Origin: Mesorhizobium loti
GTDB taxonomy: Bacteria > Pseudomonadota > Alphaproteobacteria > Rhizobiales > Rhizobiaceae
DNA: 64,000 nt
Direction: 5' to 3'
NCBI RefSeq assembly: GCF_013170705.1
Contig: NZ_CP033334.1
Span: 2,767,501-2,831,500, forward strand
The position numbers were made by a program, and so were the translations under genes. Positions 44,330-52,442 of this stretch are shown here, in pieces (the stretch's first letter is position 1; each line of letters begins with the position of its first letter). The notes below the pieces were generated by a model. It saw nothing but the letters and a program-made list of their open reading frames with translations, made no database searches and was not told the origin of the DNA.

Positions 44330-45478
44330 ATGGCGAAAGAACCGAAGACGTCTATGCTTGAAACAATCCAGTTCACCCGACGTACCGCGCTGCTCGGCCT
44401 GGCAGGGGCCGGCCTTGGAGTGTCGACGGGACGACTGTTCGTAACACCGGCCCGTGCGGCGGTTGGCGGCTCGTTGCAGATCATGGCGTGGGAAGGCTAC
44501 GACATGACGAATGAGCTGCGGGAGTGGCGGTCGACCAATGGTGTCACCGCGGAAACCTCCTCGATAGCGTCTCAGGATGATGTCCAGGCCAAATTTATTG
44601 CCGGCAATCCTCCCCCCATCGATCTTGCCGAATATAATCAGGCCTACAGCAAGCTTTATATCAAGGATATGAAGATCGTTTCGCCAATCGATATGTCCAA
44701 GATACCGAATTACAACGCCGACAATCTCTTTGACGTATTCTTCGACAAGCCGACATGGTTCTCGGACGGAAAGCATTGGGGGTCGCCCTACATATGGGGC
44801 TTCAACACCCTCCTCTATAACTCCGACATGATTAAAAAGCCCACGTCCTACAAGGATCTGCTGGATCCAAGCCTGAAAGGAAAGATCGCGATAATGGACG
44901 ATGCGACGGGCAACTGGCCGTTGATCGCCCGTCTGGTCGGCTTGGGAGACAAGTATCCTCTGCTGACCCGCGAGGAGTTAGGCAAGGCGTTCGAGAATTA
45001 CGTCTTGTATCGAAACCAGGCGCGCCTGATCTCGATCAATCAGGGCGATGTTGCGAATTTCGTGGCATCGAAGGAGGTCGCGGCGGTTCTTGTCGCGGAT
45101 CCGTCAATTATCACGCAGGTGCGCGCGCAAGGCGTGCCACTCGAAATGGCGATTCCCGAAGAAGGTCCGGTGCTGTGGGTCGACGCTTGGTTCATTCCCA
45201 TATCGGCCGACAACATCGATACCGCGCACGCGTTCATCAACCAGTCTCTCGATCCCCAGATCCAGGCCAAGGTCGCGACGGCGGTCGTACAGGCGCCGGT
45301 TTCGAAGAAGGCCGTCGAGCTTCTGGATGCCGACGCTCGCAAGCGGATCGACTATTCGAAGATCAACGAAATATTCGCGTCTGGCTTGCCGGGTATTCCC
45401 CCCGTCGACGATGATGGCGAGCACGCGACCTATGCGGACTGGGTCCAGGCCTGGCAGGAATTCAAGGCAGGCTTGTAA
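44330..45478 (+). CDS. Polyamine-type ABC transporter substrate-binding protein (Tat-exported)
   Basis: A 382-residue PotD/PotF-type protein. ATG 44330 follows AAAGGGGAA. The leader FTRRTALLGLAGAGLGVSTG has a twin-arginine and moderate hydrophobicity, with cleavage near ARA-AVG. Mature features include SLQIMAWEGYDMTNELREW, YIWGFNTLLYNSDMI and the AVLVADPSIITQ segment. It is the first gene of the importer unit 3. Ligands in this family include polyamines, amino acids and quaternary amines. Confidence 0.92.
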   Translation: MAKEPKTSMLETIQFTRRTALLGLAGAGLGVSTGRLFVTPARAAVGGSLQIMAWEGYDMTNELREWRSTNGVTAETSSIASQDDVQAKFIAGNPPPIDLAEYNQAYSKLYIKDMKIVSPIDMSKIPNYNADNLFDVFFDKPTWFSDGKHWGSPYIWGFNTLLYNSDMIKKPTSYKDLLDPSLKGKIAIMDDATGNWPLIARLVGLGDKYPLLTREELGKAFENYVLYRNQARLISINQGDVANFVASKEVAAVLVADPSIITQVRAQGVPLEMAIPEEGPVLWVDAWFIPISADNIDTAHAFINQSLDPQIQAKVATAVVQAPVSKKAVELLDADARKRIDYSKINEIFASGLPGIPPVDDDGEHATYADWVQAWQEFKAGL

Positions 45479-45500
45479 TCCACCGTAACCAGTCGTCGGG

Positions 45501-45519
45501 GCCGGTCGACGAGACCGGC
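45501..45519 (+). repeat. Hairpin after binding-protein gene
   Basis: GCCGGTC (45501-45507) pairs with GACCGGC (45513-45519) around GACGA, followed by a pyrimidine-rich stretch without a proper T run. It probably stabilises or attenuates the message between binding protein and permease genes. Confidence 0.55.
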
Positions 45520-45548
45520 TCTTGCGCTTTCTTGTTGAAGGAATTGCG

Positions 45549-46430
45549 ATGACTCCATCACAAAGAACCGGAGGCGTTCTGGCCGCGCCGGCGGCAATCT
45601 ACATGCTGTTGTTCTTCGTGGTGCCCGCTATATTGCTGTTCTCCTATAGTTTCTGGATGTCATCCGGCTTCCGCATCGTTCCAGACTTCGTGCTGACCAA
45701 TTACATATCGGCGGTACGATCGCCGCTCTTCCTGCGGGTGACCTACAACGCAATCGTAATCGGTCTCGTCACCGCGTCCGTAACGCTCTGTCTATCGATC
45801 CCTGTCGGATATTACCTGACTTACGTCGCCAGATCGAAGATTATCTTCTATCTCGTTCTCGTCACGTGGTTCTCCAGCTACCTCGTCAGAATCTACGCCT
45901 GGCGTACATTGCTTGGCACCAACGGCCTGCTCAACGCGGTGTTGCTTCAACTCGGGATCGTCCACACACCCGTCCAGGCGTTCCTGTTCAGCCCATTTGC
46001 GGTCGCGATAACGTTGACCCACATCTATCTGCCATTCGCGATTCTGATGGTCGTTTCGGCGATGAGCGAGATCAAGGCGGAGCTTATCGAGGCGTCGCGC
46101 GATCTCGGCACATCGGCCTTGGGGGCCTTCTTCCGGGTTGTCGCTCCCAACGCCGCGCAAGGCCTTATCGGAGCCTTCATGCTGACATTCATCCTTGTCG
46201 CAGGCGACTACGTCACGCCGCAGATGGTCGGCGGGTCCTCAGGCCAAACGACCGGCCTTCTTATCGCGGATCAATTCCGAAAGACCGGCAATTGGCCGCT
46301 CGGTGCCGCCCAGGCCTTTCTCATGTTCCTTGTGTCGCTGGTCATCTATGCGCTCGTGCTTGCCCTAGGCCGCCTCACGGGACTCATTCCGGCCAGGCGT
46401 AAAACCAAACCTGCCAAGGAGGTTGCGTGA
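45549..46430 (+). CDS. Polyamine-type ABC transporter permease (PotB/PotH-like)
   Basis: A 293-residue inner-membrane permease with AAPAAIYMLLFFVVPAILLF as first span and the EAA loop ELIEASRDLGTSALGAFFRV. ATG 45549 follows AAGGAA. Its stop overlaps the next ATG by one base (TGATG). It is the first permease of unit 3. Confidence 0.92.
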   Translation: MTPSQRTGGVLAAPAAIYMLLFFVVPAILLFSYSFWMSSGFRIVPDFVLTNYISAVRSPLFLRVTYNAIVIGLVTASVTLCLSIPVGYYLTYVARSKIIFYLVLVTWFSSYLVRIYAWRTLLGTNGLLNAVLLQLGIVHTPVQAFLFSPFAVAITLTHIYLPFAILMVVSAMSEIKAELIEASRDLGTSALGAFFRVVAPNAAQGLIGAFMLTFILVAGDYVTPQMVGGSSGQTTGLLIADQFRKTGNWPLGAAQAFLMFLVSLVIYALVLALGRLTGLIPARRKTKPAKEVA

Positions 46431-47218
46431 TGTTGCTGAAGGCGGTCGTCTACGCGACCTTGGCGTATCTCCTGATTCCGCTCGTCGTGATCGTCTTGTT
46501 CAGCTTCAATGCGGAGCAATCGTTTTCCTTTCCCATCAACGGTTACAGTCTGAGATGGTACGCGCTGATCTTCGAGGATCCGCAGCTTGGCCAGGCTCTC
46601 GTCAAAAGTCTGATGATCGCCACGGCAACAGCTATCGTCACCCTTGTCCTTGGAACGGCCGCGTCCCTTGCCTGGTTGCGGCTAGGGAGGATTGGCCGAA
46701 GCGTTCTCGAAATCCTGTGCATCACCCCGATCGCCCTGCCTGGCCTCTTCCTTGGTGTCTCATTGCTGGTCTTGGCCGCGCAGCTGGGCATCCGTCTTTC
46801 GACGGTCACGATCGTCGTCTCTCACGTCGTTCTGTCCGTGCCGATGCTCATGATCGCCATGCGGGCCCGGCTTGCGCTTTTCGATCGAACACTCGAAGAG
46901 GCCTCCCGCGACCTTGGCGCCTCGCAGATCGGGACATTCAGGAGGGTAACGCTTCCGCTGATCGCGCCGACCTTGATCTCCTGCGCGATCCTGAGCTTTG
47001 CCTTGTCGTTTGACGAGTTCGTCGTCACGTCATTTGTTGCCGGCACCGAAACCACCTTGCCCATGTACATCTGGTCGATGATGCGCCGCACGGTCACGCC
47101 ACTGATCAACTCGGTCTCGACGCTCGCCCTTTTGTTCTCGATCGCCGTCATGGCGATCGGCTTCCTCGTCGGGCGGTTCAAGCGAGCATCGGCCCTGTCA
47201 GAACGCGCGTCCTCTTGA
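46430..47218 (+). CDS. Polyamine-type ABC transporter permease (PotC/PotI-like)
   Basis: A 262-residue permease with LLIPLVVIVLFSFNAEQSF, the EAA loop EEASRDLGASQIGTFRRVTL and SFDEFVVTSFVAGTETTLPM, typical of the PotC/PotI partner. AAGGAGG lies 7 nt before the ATG at 46430; the GTG at 46427 is also possible but spaced less well. Confidence 0.93.
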   Translation: MLLKAVVYATLAYLLIPLVVIVLFSFNAEQSFSFPINGYSLRWYALIFEDPQLGQALVKSLMIATATAIVTLVLGTAASLAWLRLGRIGRSVLEILCITPIALPGLFLGVSLLVLAAQLGIRLSTVTIVVSHVVLSVPMLMIAMRARLALFDRTLEEASRDLGASQIGTFRRVTLPLIAPTLISCAILSFALSFDEFVVTSFVAGTETTLPMYIWSMMRRTVTPLINSVSTLALLFSIAVMAIGFLVGRFKRASALSERASS

Positions 47219-47226
47219 GGCTACGA

Positions 47227-48339
47227 ATGAACACTGGAATATCAACAGAAGCACCGTTGATTGAACTGTCGAACGGTCAAAAACAGTTCGGCCTTTTTCA
47301 GGCCCTGACCGACATCAATCTCACGATCAACGAGGGGGAGATCGTGACCTTGCTCGGCCCGAGCGGCTGCGGCAAAACCACCTTGATGCGCATCATCGCC
47401 GGCTTCGAGGCGCTCACATCCGGTACTCTGAAGATCGACGGCAAGGACGTCGCTGCGTTGCCCCCGGAAAAACGGCCGGTGAACATGGTGTTCCAACGCT
47501 ACGCGCTGTTCCCCCATTTGGACGTCTTCGACAATGTCGCATACGGCCTCAAGGTCAAAGGTGTCGAGAAGGACGAGCGCCGCAAAAGGGTCCAGGCGAT
47601 GCTCCGGACCGTGCAGATGGAAAGCCTTTCGCATCGTTTCATCGGCGAGCTCAGCGGTGGCCAATGCCAGCGGGTGGCGCTGGCTCGGGCCCTGGTGAAT
47701 GGCCCCCGGGTTCTGCTGCTCGACGAGCCTTTGGCTGCGCTCGACCTCAAGATTCGCCAACATATGCTCGGAGAGATGAAACGAATCCAATTGGAGACGG
47801 GTGCTACGTTCGTTTATGTCACGCACGATCAGGATGAAGCGATGATCCTTTCGGACCGGGTTGTGCTGATCGATCACGGCCGGATCGTTCAGATCGACAG
47901 ACCTCAGGATATGTACTTTCGCCCAAGATCGCTGTTTGCGGCAAAATTTCTTGGCGAAACAAATCTGTTCGAGGGAAGACTGACTGGGTCTGGCATCGGG
48001 CAGCTTTCGCTGGAGACCAGGGACGGACCGTTTGATGTGGTTTCGAATGATGTCCCGGTGTCCGCGAATGACGCCGCGGTAATGTCCGTCCGGCCGGAAG
48101 CGATGTCCTTCCGGCAATCCGACGCGCAGCTCGACTATGCGATGGATGCCGAAGTTGCCGACGTGATTTTTTCAGGCAGTCGCTCTTTCTTCCATCTGGT
48201 CAGCCGGGGCGGCCAAAAATTCCGGGTCCAGGTTCAAAACATGCCTGGTGCGGCCCTTCCGACGGCGGGCGACAAGGTCCATGTCTCGTGGCGAAAGGAC
48301 AGCGCGACCGTTCTGCCGCTTGCCCGGACGTCATCGTGA
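47227..48339 (+). CDS. Polyamine-type ABC transporter ATP-binding protein (PotA/PotG-like)
   Basis: A 370-residue ATPase with GPSGCGKTT, FQRYALFPHLDV, VLLLDEPLAALD, YVTHDQDEAMILS and a C-terminal TOBE-type domain. The signature reads LSGGQCQRVALARAL with Cys in the variable position usually filled by Gln or Arg, unlikely to matter. ATG 47227 with GAGG 6 nt upstream. It completes importer unit 3. Confidence 0.94.
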   Translation: MNTGISTEAPLIELSNGQKQFGLFQALTDINLTINEGEIVTLLGPSGCGKTTLMRIIAGFEALTSGTLKIDGKDVAALPPEKRPVNMVFQRYALFPHLDVFDNVAYGLKVKGVEKDERRKRVQAMLRTVQMESLSHRFIGELSGGQCQRVALARALVNGPRVLLLDEPLAALDLKIRQHMLGEMKRIQLETGATFVYVTHDQDEAMILSDRVVLIDHGRIVQIDRPQDMYFRPRSLFAAKFLGETNLFEGRLTGSGIGQLSLETRDGPFDVVSNDVPVSANDAAVMSVRPEAMSFRQSDAQLDYAMDAEVADVIFSGSRSFFHLVSRGGQKFRVQVQNMPGAALPTAGDKVHVSWRKDSATVLPLARTSS

Positions 48340-48388
48340 CATCCATTTGCACGTGCAGTACGGAGCGCCGCACTAGCGCTGCAATTCT

Positions 48389-48406
48389 ATATCCTATATT
48401 CAATAT
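48389..48406 (+). promoter_or_regulatory. Variant regulon motif upstream of the GntR gene, unit 4
   Basis: ATATCCTATATTCAATAT, 27 bp before the regulator gene, retains the TATCC half and a CAATAT half with two extra bases between, a weaker version of TATCCAATATCC. This fits mild autoregulation by the GntR protein. Confidence 0.45.
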
Positions 48407-48433
48407 GCTTGGAATTTTCCTGATAGGTCATAA

Positions 48434-49117
48434 ATGGATCCGTCTGTCGCCATCAAGCGCCGCACCGTCACGTCTTCGGTCGTTGACCTGATCCGCGACA
48501 GGATCATATCCGGGTTTTACAAAGGCGGTCAGCAAATCAGGCAGGAAGCGATCGCCGAGGAAGCCGGGGTCAGCCGTATACCGATCCGTGAAGCTCTTCT
48601 GCAGCTCGAGGCCGAGGGACTTGTCGTCATTCACACTCATAAGGGCGCGGTTGTCGCGTCTCTGACCGTGGATGATGCGATCGATATCTTCGAAGCACGT
48701 CTTGCGCTTGAGCCGTTCATCCTGAAGAAGGCGATCGAACGGGCAACCGAGGTCGACATCGAGCATGTGCGACGCGCCCTGGATGACTATACCAGAGGGG
48801 TGGAGGCAAAGGAATCGCCAGCGAAGCTCAGTGAACTCAACTGGTCGTTCCACAAGGCGATGTCCCGTTCCGCAAGGCGGCCGCGATCTCTCGCCCTTTT
48901 GTCATCGCTTTACAATTCCGCCGACAGATATCTCCGTCTTCAGATCGATGCCCGATCGGCGCAGACCAAAGCCCTGGAAGACCACAAGGCGCTGGCGGTT
49001 GCATTCGCCGAGGGCAATCAGACCCTGGCGCAGAAGCTTCTCAGGAAGCACATCGAGGACGCTCGCGACGACGTGATGGCTGGCCTGCAGGCGCTGCCGG
49101 ATTTCGAAAACTCCTGA
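48434..49117 (+). CDS. GntR family transcriptional regulator (FadR subfamily), probable regulon controller
   Basis: A 227-residue regulator: winged helix (SSVVDLIRDRIISGFYKGGQ, IRQEAIAEEAGVSRIPIREA) and an FCD effector domain with KLSELNWSFHKAMS and LEDHKALAVAF (metal/effector positions). It is the only regulator gene within 36036-53462 and sits amid five transcription units that share one upstream motif, so it is the best candidate for its DNA-binding protein. Confidence 0.92.
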   Translation: MDPSVAIKRRTVTSSVVDLIRDRIISGFYKGGQQIRQEAIAEEAGVSRIPIREALLQLEAEGLVVIHTHKGAVVASLTVDDAIDIFEARLALEPFILKKAIERATEVDIEHVRRALDDYTRGVEAKESPAKLSELNWSFHKAMSRSARRPRSLALLSSLYNSADRYLRLQIDARSAQTKALEDHKALAVAFAEGNQTLAQKLLRKHIEDARDDVMAGLQALPDFENS

Positions 49118-49174
49118 TCGTTGGGTGGTAATTTTTGGGCGAAGCCGCCATTGGCTATTGCTTGCTCTCAATAA

Positions 49175-49193
49175 ATATTGGATATTGGATATA
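49175..49193 (+). promoter_or_regulatory. Regulon motif, unit 5 (reverse orientation)
   Basis: ATATTGGATATTGGATATA holds an exact complement of the 12-mer (GGATATTGGATA at 49180-49191), only about 20 bp before the racemase-superfamily gene. No convincing -35/-10 pair could be placed with it. Confidence 0.6.
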
Positions 49194-49212
49194 GAAGCCA
49201 CTGGAGTCGGGC

Positions 49213-50241
49213 ATGCAGTTGGATCGCGTTATAACTGTCGTTGGCGCACACGCCGAAGGTGAGGTCGGCCGGGTCATCACGGGCGGCATTCTCCCCCCGC
49301 GCGGGGCGACGATGTTCGAAAGGATGGAAAACCTGGAGCGCGACAGCTCATGGCTCAGGAACATGCTGCTGTTCGATCCGAGGGGCAGCGTGAATGCCGC
49401 CGTCAACCTCATCACGCCGCCAATCCATCCTGATGCCGACATCGGCATGATCGTCATGGAGTCCGATTACTTTGTGCCGATGTCCGGCTCGAATCTGATC
49501 TGCACGGTGACCGTCGCGCTCGAGGCCGGAATGATACCGATGAAGGAACCTCAGACGATCGTGCGGGTCGACACGCCTGCGGGATTGGTGGACGTGATCG
49601 CCGAATGCCGGGCAGGCAAGTGCCGGAGCATTACCTTTCGCAATATCCCCTCCTTCGTCATGCATCGCGACAGCATGATCGACGTTCCGGGGCTCGGTTC
49701 GCTGCGGGTCGATGTCGCGTATGGCGGCATGATCTACTGCATCGTGAATTCGGCGGATCTAGGCCTGACGCTCGCGCGCGGCGAGGCCAGGCAGCTTGTC
49801 GAGATCGGCGAGCGGATCAAGGCGGCGGCAGCCGTCCAGCTGCCGTCGATTCATCCCGAAAATCCGCTCATCCATACGATCAATCAAACCGAGTTTGCTG
49901 GCCCGGTGGAGGTCATCAACGGCGTCAAGACGTCCAAGAACGCGGTCGTCGTGTCGCCCGGGCGGCTCGATCGCTGCCCATGCGGGACAGGCACTTCGGC
50001 GCGCATGGCGCTTCTTCATGCCCGTGGTGATCTCGCTGTCGGTGAGAAGTTCAGGCACCTCTCCATTCTCGACACGGTTTTCGACTGCGAGATCATCGCC
50101 GAAACCAAGGCAGGTGATGTGCCAGCGGTCATTCCGCAGGTCTCTGGTCGCGCCTGGTTGACGGGTGTGAGCCACTACGGCGTGGATCCCGAGGATCCGT
50201 TCCCGGAAGGCTACCGCCTATCCGACACCTGGTTCAATTGA
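49213..50241 (+). CDS. Proline racemase superfamily protein (hydroxyproline epimerase-like, Ser/Cys type)
   Basis: A 342-residue PLP-independent racemase-fold protein. The first active-site position, Cys in proline racemase, is Ser91 in PMSGSNLICTV; the second is retained as Cys257 in DRCPCGTGTSARMALL. In this superfamily a Cys/Cys pair marks racemases/epimerases and Thr/Cys marks trans-3-hydroxyproline dehydratases, while Ser/Cys members have been reported as hydroxyproline epimerases. The DapA-family lyase and aldehyde dehydrogenase nearby would complete a hydroxyproline-like route, though no D-hydroxyproline oxidase of the usual kind is seen. GGAG precedes the ATG. Confidence 0.88.
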   Translation: MQLDRVITVVGAHAEGEVGRVITGGILPPRGATMFERMENLERDSSWLRNMLLFDPRGSVNAAVNLITPPIHPDADIGMIVMESDYFVPMSGSNLICTVTVALEAGMIPMKEPQTIVRVDTPAGLVDVIAECRAGKCRSITFRNIPSFVMHRDSMIDVPGLGSLRVDVAYGGMIYCIVNSADLGLTLARGEARQLVEIGERIKAAAAVQLPSIHPENPLIHTINQTEFAGPVEVINGVKTSKNAVVVSPGRLDRCPCGTGTSARMALLHARGDLAVGEKFRHLSILDTVFDCEIIAETKAGDVPAVIPQVSGRAWLTGVSHYGVDPEDPFPEGYRLSDTWFN

Positions 50242-50319
50242 TCGACAGGCACCCTTGTGGCCCAGGCGCTGACTGAGTGTCTCGGCACCACAGGCACAAA
50301 CGAATGGGAAGGTGGGGAG

Positions 50320-50895
50320 ATGGCGGAAGAACAGTTGAAATGGCTCAACGAGCCACCGCGATACACAAACGACGGCGCTCTCCTTCGTGTCACGACAGGC
50401 CACGAAACCGACTTCTGGCGAGAAACCTTTTACGGCTTCTGGCGCGACAATGGCCATTTTCTGTATCGCAGCGTCACCGGGGATTTCACCGCCGAGGTGA
50501 CGATCAAGGGTGAATATGAAGCCCTCTACGATCAGGCCGGCCTGATGATGCGGCTCGGCGAAACACATTGGGTGAAAGCCGGAATCGAGTTTACCGACGG
50601 GCGGATGTACTTTTCCGTCGTTATCACAAACGATGTTTCCGACTGGTCCCTGGTTGCCATTCCGACGGACCCGGCGGGCGTGAGGATCCGCCTCACCCGG
50701 CATCGCGAAGCGGTTCGCGTCCAGTATCTGGACTCCGGCGACAACAGCTGGAAGCCCGTAAGGCTAGGCTATTTCCCGCCATCCGACCGGGTGGATGTCG
50801 GCATGATGTGCTGCTCTCCTCAACGTGCGGGATTCGAGGTGGCTTTCGCTGACTTCGTGGTCGGGCCGCCGATCTCCAAAGAGCTGCATGACTGA
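50320..50895 (+). CDS. DUF1349 concanavalin-like domain protein
   Basis: A 191-residue protein with the DUF1349 pattern: LKWLNEPPRYTNDGALLRVT, FLYRSVTGDFTAEVTIKGE, ALYDQAGLMMRLGETHWVK and GIEFTDGRMYFSVVITNDVS. Members (Ree1-like) have a beta-jelly-roll lectin fold and no settled activity. ATG 50320 with AAGG upstream. It lies between racemase-superfamily and aldehyde dehydrogenase genes in unit 5 and might bind a sugar or a conjugate of the substrate. Confidence 0.85.
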   Translation: MAEEQLKWLNEPPRYTNDGALLRVTTGHETDFWRETFYGFWRDNGHFLYRSVTGDFTAEVTIKGEYEALYDQAGLMMRLGETHWVKAGIEFTDGRMYFSVVITNDVSDWSLVAIPTDPAGVRIRLTRHREAVRVQYLDSGDNSWKPVRLGYFPPSDRVDVGMMCCSPQRAGFEVAFADFVVGPPISKELHD

Positions 50896-50954
50896 CCTGA
50901 GCCGCAAGGGTGCGAAGCGTCTCCTGCCTTGCCGATCTTCATCGAGATTCTGAA

Positions 50955-52418
50955 ATGACCAAACGTGAATACGGCATCTGGATCAACGGGGCTGCCGAGT
51001 TGCCGGCGGGAAGCGCTCTCTTCGAGAGAAATTCGCCTTCCACAGGCGAAAGCGTCGCCAGAGTTCATCTGGCCGGGACAACAGAACTTGACCGTGCCGT
51101 CGTACTCGCGAAGGAGACGTTCAGGAAAGGCGGATGGAAGGGGCTTGCGGCAAGCGAGCGCGGGAAGATCCTGCTGCGCTGGGCCGATCTCATCCTGGAG
51201 AATCTCGTAACGCTCAGCCGCATCGAGGCCGATGAAGCAGGGAAGACGATCGCTGCCGCCAAGGGCGAGATCGAGTGGTCGGTAGAGTTGCTGCGCTATG
51301 CTGCATCGCTCGCCTGGAGCATTCCCGGCCGTATCGTCAATCACGAGGGCGCCGAGAAACTGGGCCTCGTGACTTACGAGCCGCTTCCCGTCATCGGTAT
51401 GATCCTTCCCTGGAATTTTCCGACGGTGACCCTGTTTCAGAAGTTGCCCTACGCCCTCGTCGCGGGATGTTGCGTCGTGATCAAGCCGTCGGAGCTCACA
51501 GCGGGCACTGCGATCGAATATGCGCGACTGGCCAAGCATGCTGGTATCCCCGACGGGGTTCTTGCGGTCCTGCCCGGCACGGGCGAGGTGGTCGGCCAGG
51601 GCATGTGCCTGCACCCGGACATCGACATGATCTCCTTCACGGGGTCCACCGCCGTTGGGCGCAAGATCGCCAGCCTTGCCGGCCAGTCGCTGAAGAAGGT
51701 GGCGCTTGAACTCGGGGGCAAGGGCGCCAACATCGTGTTCGCCGATGCGCATCTCGATGCGGCGGTCGCCGGTGCACTCGCTGCCTTCACGATCAATCAG
51801 GGTGAGGAGTGTTGCGCCGGCGGAAGGCTTTTGGTCCAGGAAACTATCGCATCGGAGTTTGTCGCGAAGCTGGCCGAAAAGGCCAAAGCGCTGAAGCTTG
51901 GTACGCCTGACGACGTCGATGCCGATCTCGGCCCGATGATTCATGCGCAGCATCAGCGGAAGGTCCTAGATTACGTCGAAAAGGCCCGGGAGGAAGGTGC
52001 GACGCTCGTGACAGGCGGGAGAGCGCCGACGAGCCCGGGGCTGCACGACGGCTATTTCGTCGAACCGACCATATTCACTGGCGTCGAGCCACACATGACG
52101 ATCTTCAGGGAGGAGATATTCGGACCGGTGCTTGGGGTCACCACTTTCAAGGATGTTTCCGAAGCAGTCGCGCTGGCCAACCTGACACATTACGGCCTGG
52201 CCAATGGCATCTGGACCTCTAACCTCGACACCGCAATGGCTGTCTCCAGTGCCCTTGAAAGCGGGTTTGTCTATGTCAACACCTATCTTGAGACGGTTCC
52301 CCAGCTGCCGTTTGGCGGCAGCAAGTCCAGCGGACTCGGCAGGGAAAACGGTCCCGACGGGTTACTGGAATTCATGCAGGCGAAATCCACATTTATTCGC
52401 CTGCGTCCGAACCCGTGA
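50955..52418 (+). CDS. NAD(P)-dependent aldehyde dehydrogenase
   Basis: A 487-residue ALDH-superfamily enzyme: PLPVIGMILPWNFPTVTLFQ (cofactor region), FTGSTAVGRKI, the general-base Glu in LELGGKGANIVF, the nucleophilic Cys around 286-287 in GEECCAGGR, and EEIFGPVLGVTTF. It would oxidise an aldehyde such as a 2-ketoglutarate semialdehyde or betaine aldehyde; the context (DapA-family, GMC and racemase-superfamily enzymes) leaves both open. Confidence 0.94.
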   Translation: MTKREYGIWINGAAELPAGSALFERNSPSTGESVARVHLAGTTELDRAVVLAKETFRKGGWKGLAASERGKILLRWADLILENLVTLSRIEADEAGKTIAAAKGEIEWSVELLRYAASLAWSIPGRIVNHEGAEKLGLVTYEPLPVIGMILPWNFPTVTLFQKLPYALVAGCCVVIKPSELTAGTAIEYARLAKHAGIPDGVLAVLPGTGEVVGQGMCLHPDIDMISFTGSTAVGRKIASLAGQSLKKVALELGGKGANIVFADAHLDAAVAGALAAFTINQGEECCAGGRLLVQETIASEFVAKLAEKAKALKLGTPDDVDADLGPMIHAQHQRKVLDYVEKAREEGATLVTGGRAPTSPGLHDGYFVEPTIFTGVEPHMTIFREEIFGPVLGVTTFKDVSEAVALANLTHYGLANGIWTSNLDTAMAVSSALESGFVYVNTYLETVPQLPFGGSKSSGLGRENGPDGLLEFMQAKSTFIRLRPNP

Positions 52419-52442
52419 TCAAATGCAAGAGAGAGCAAGACG

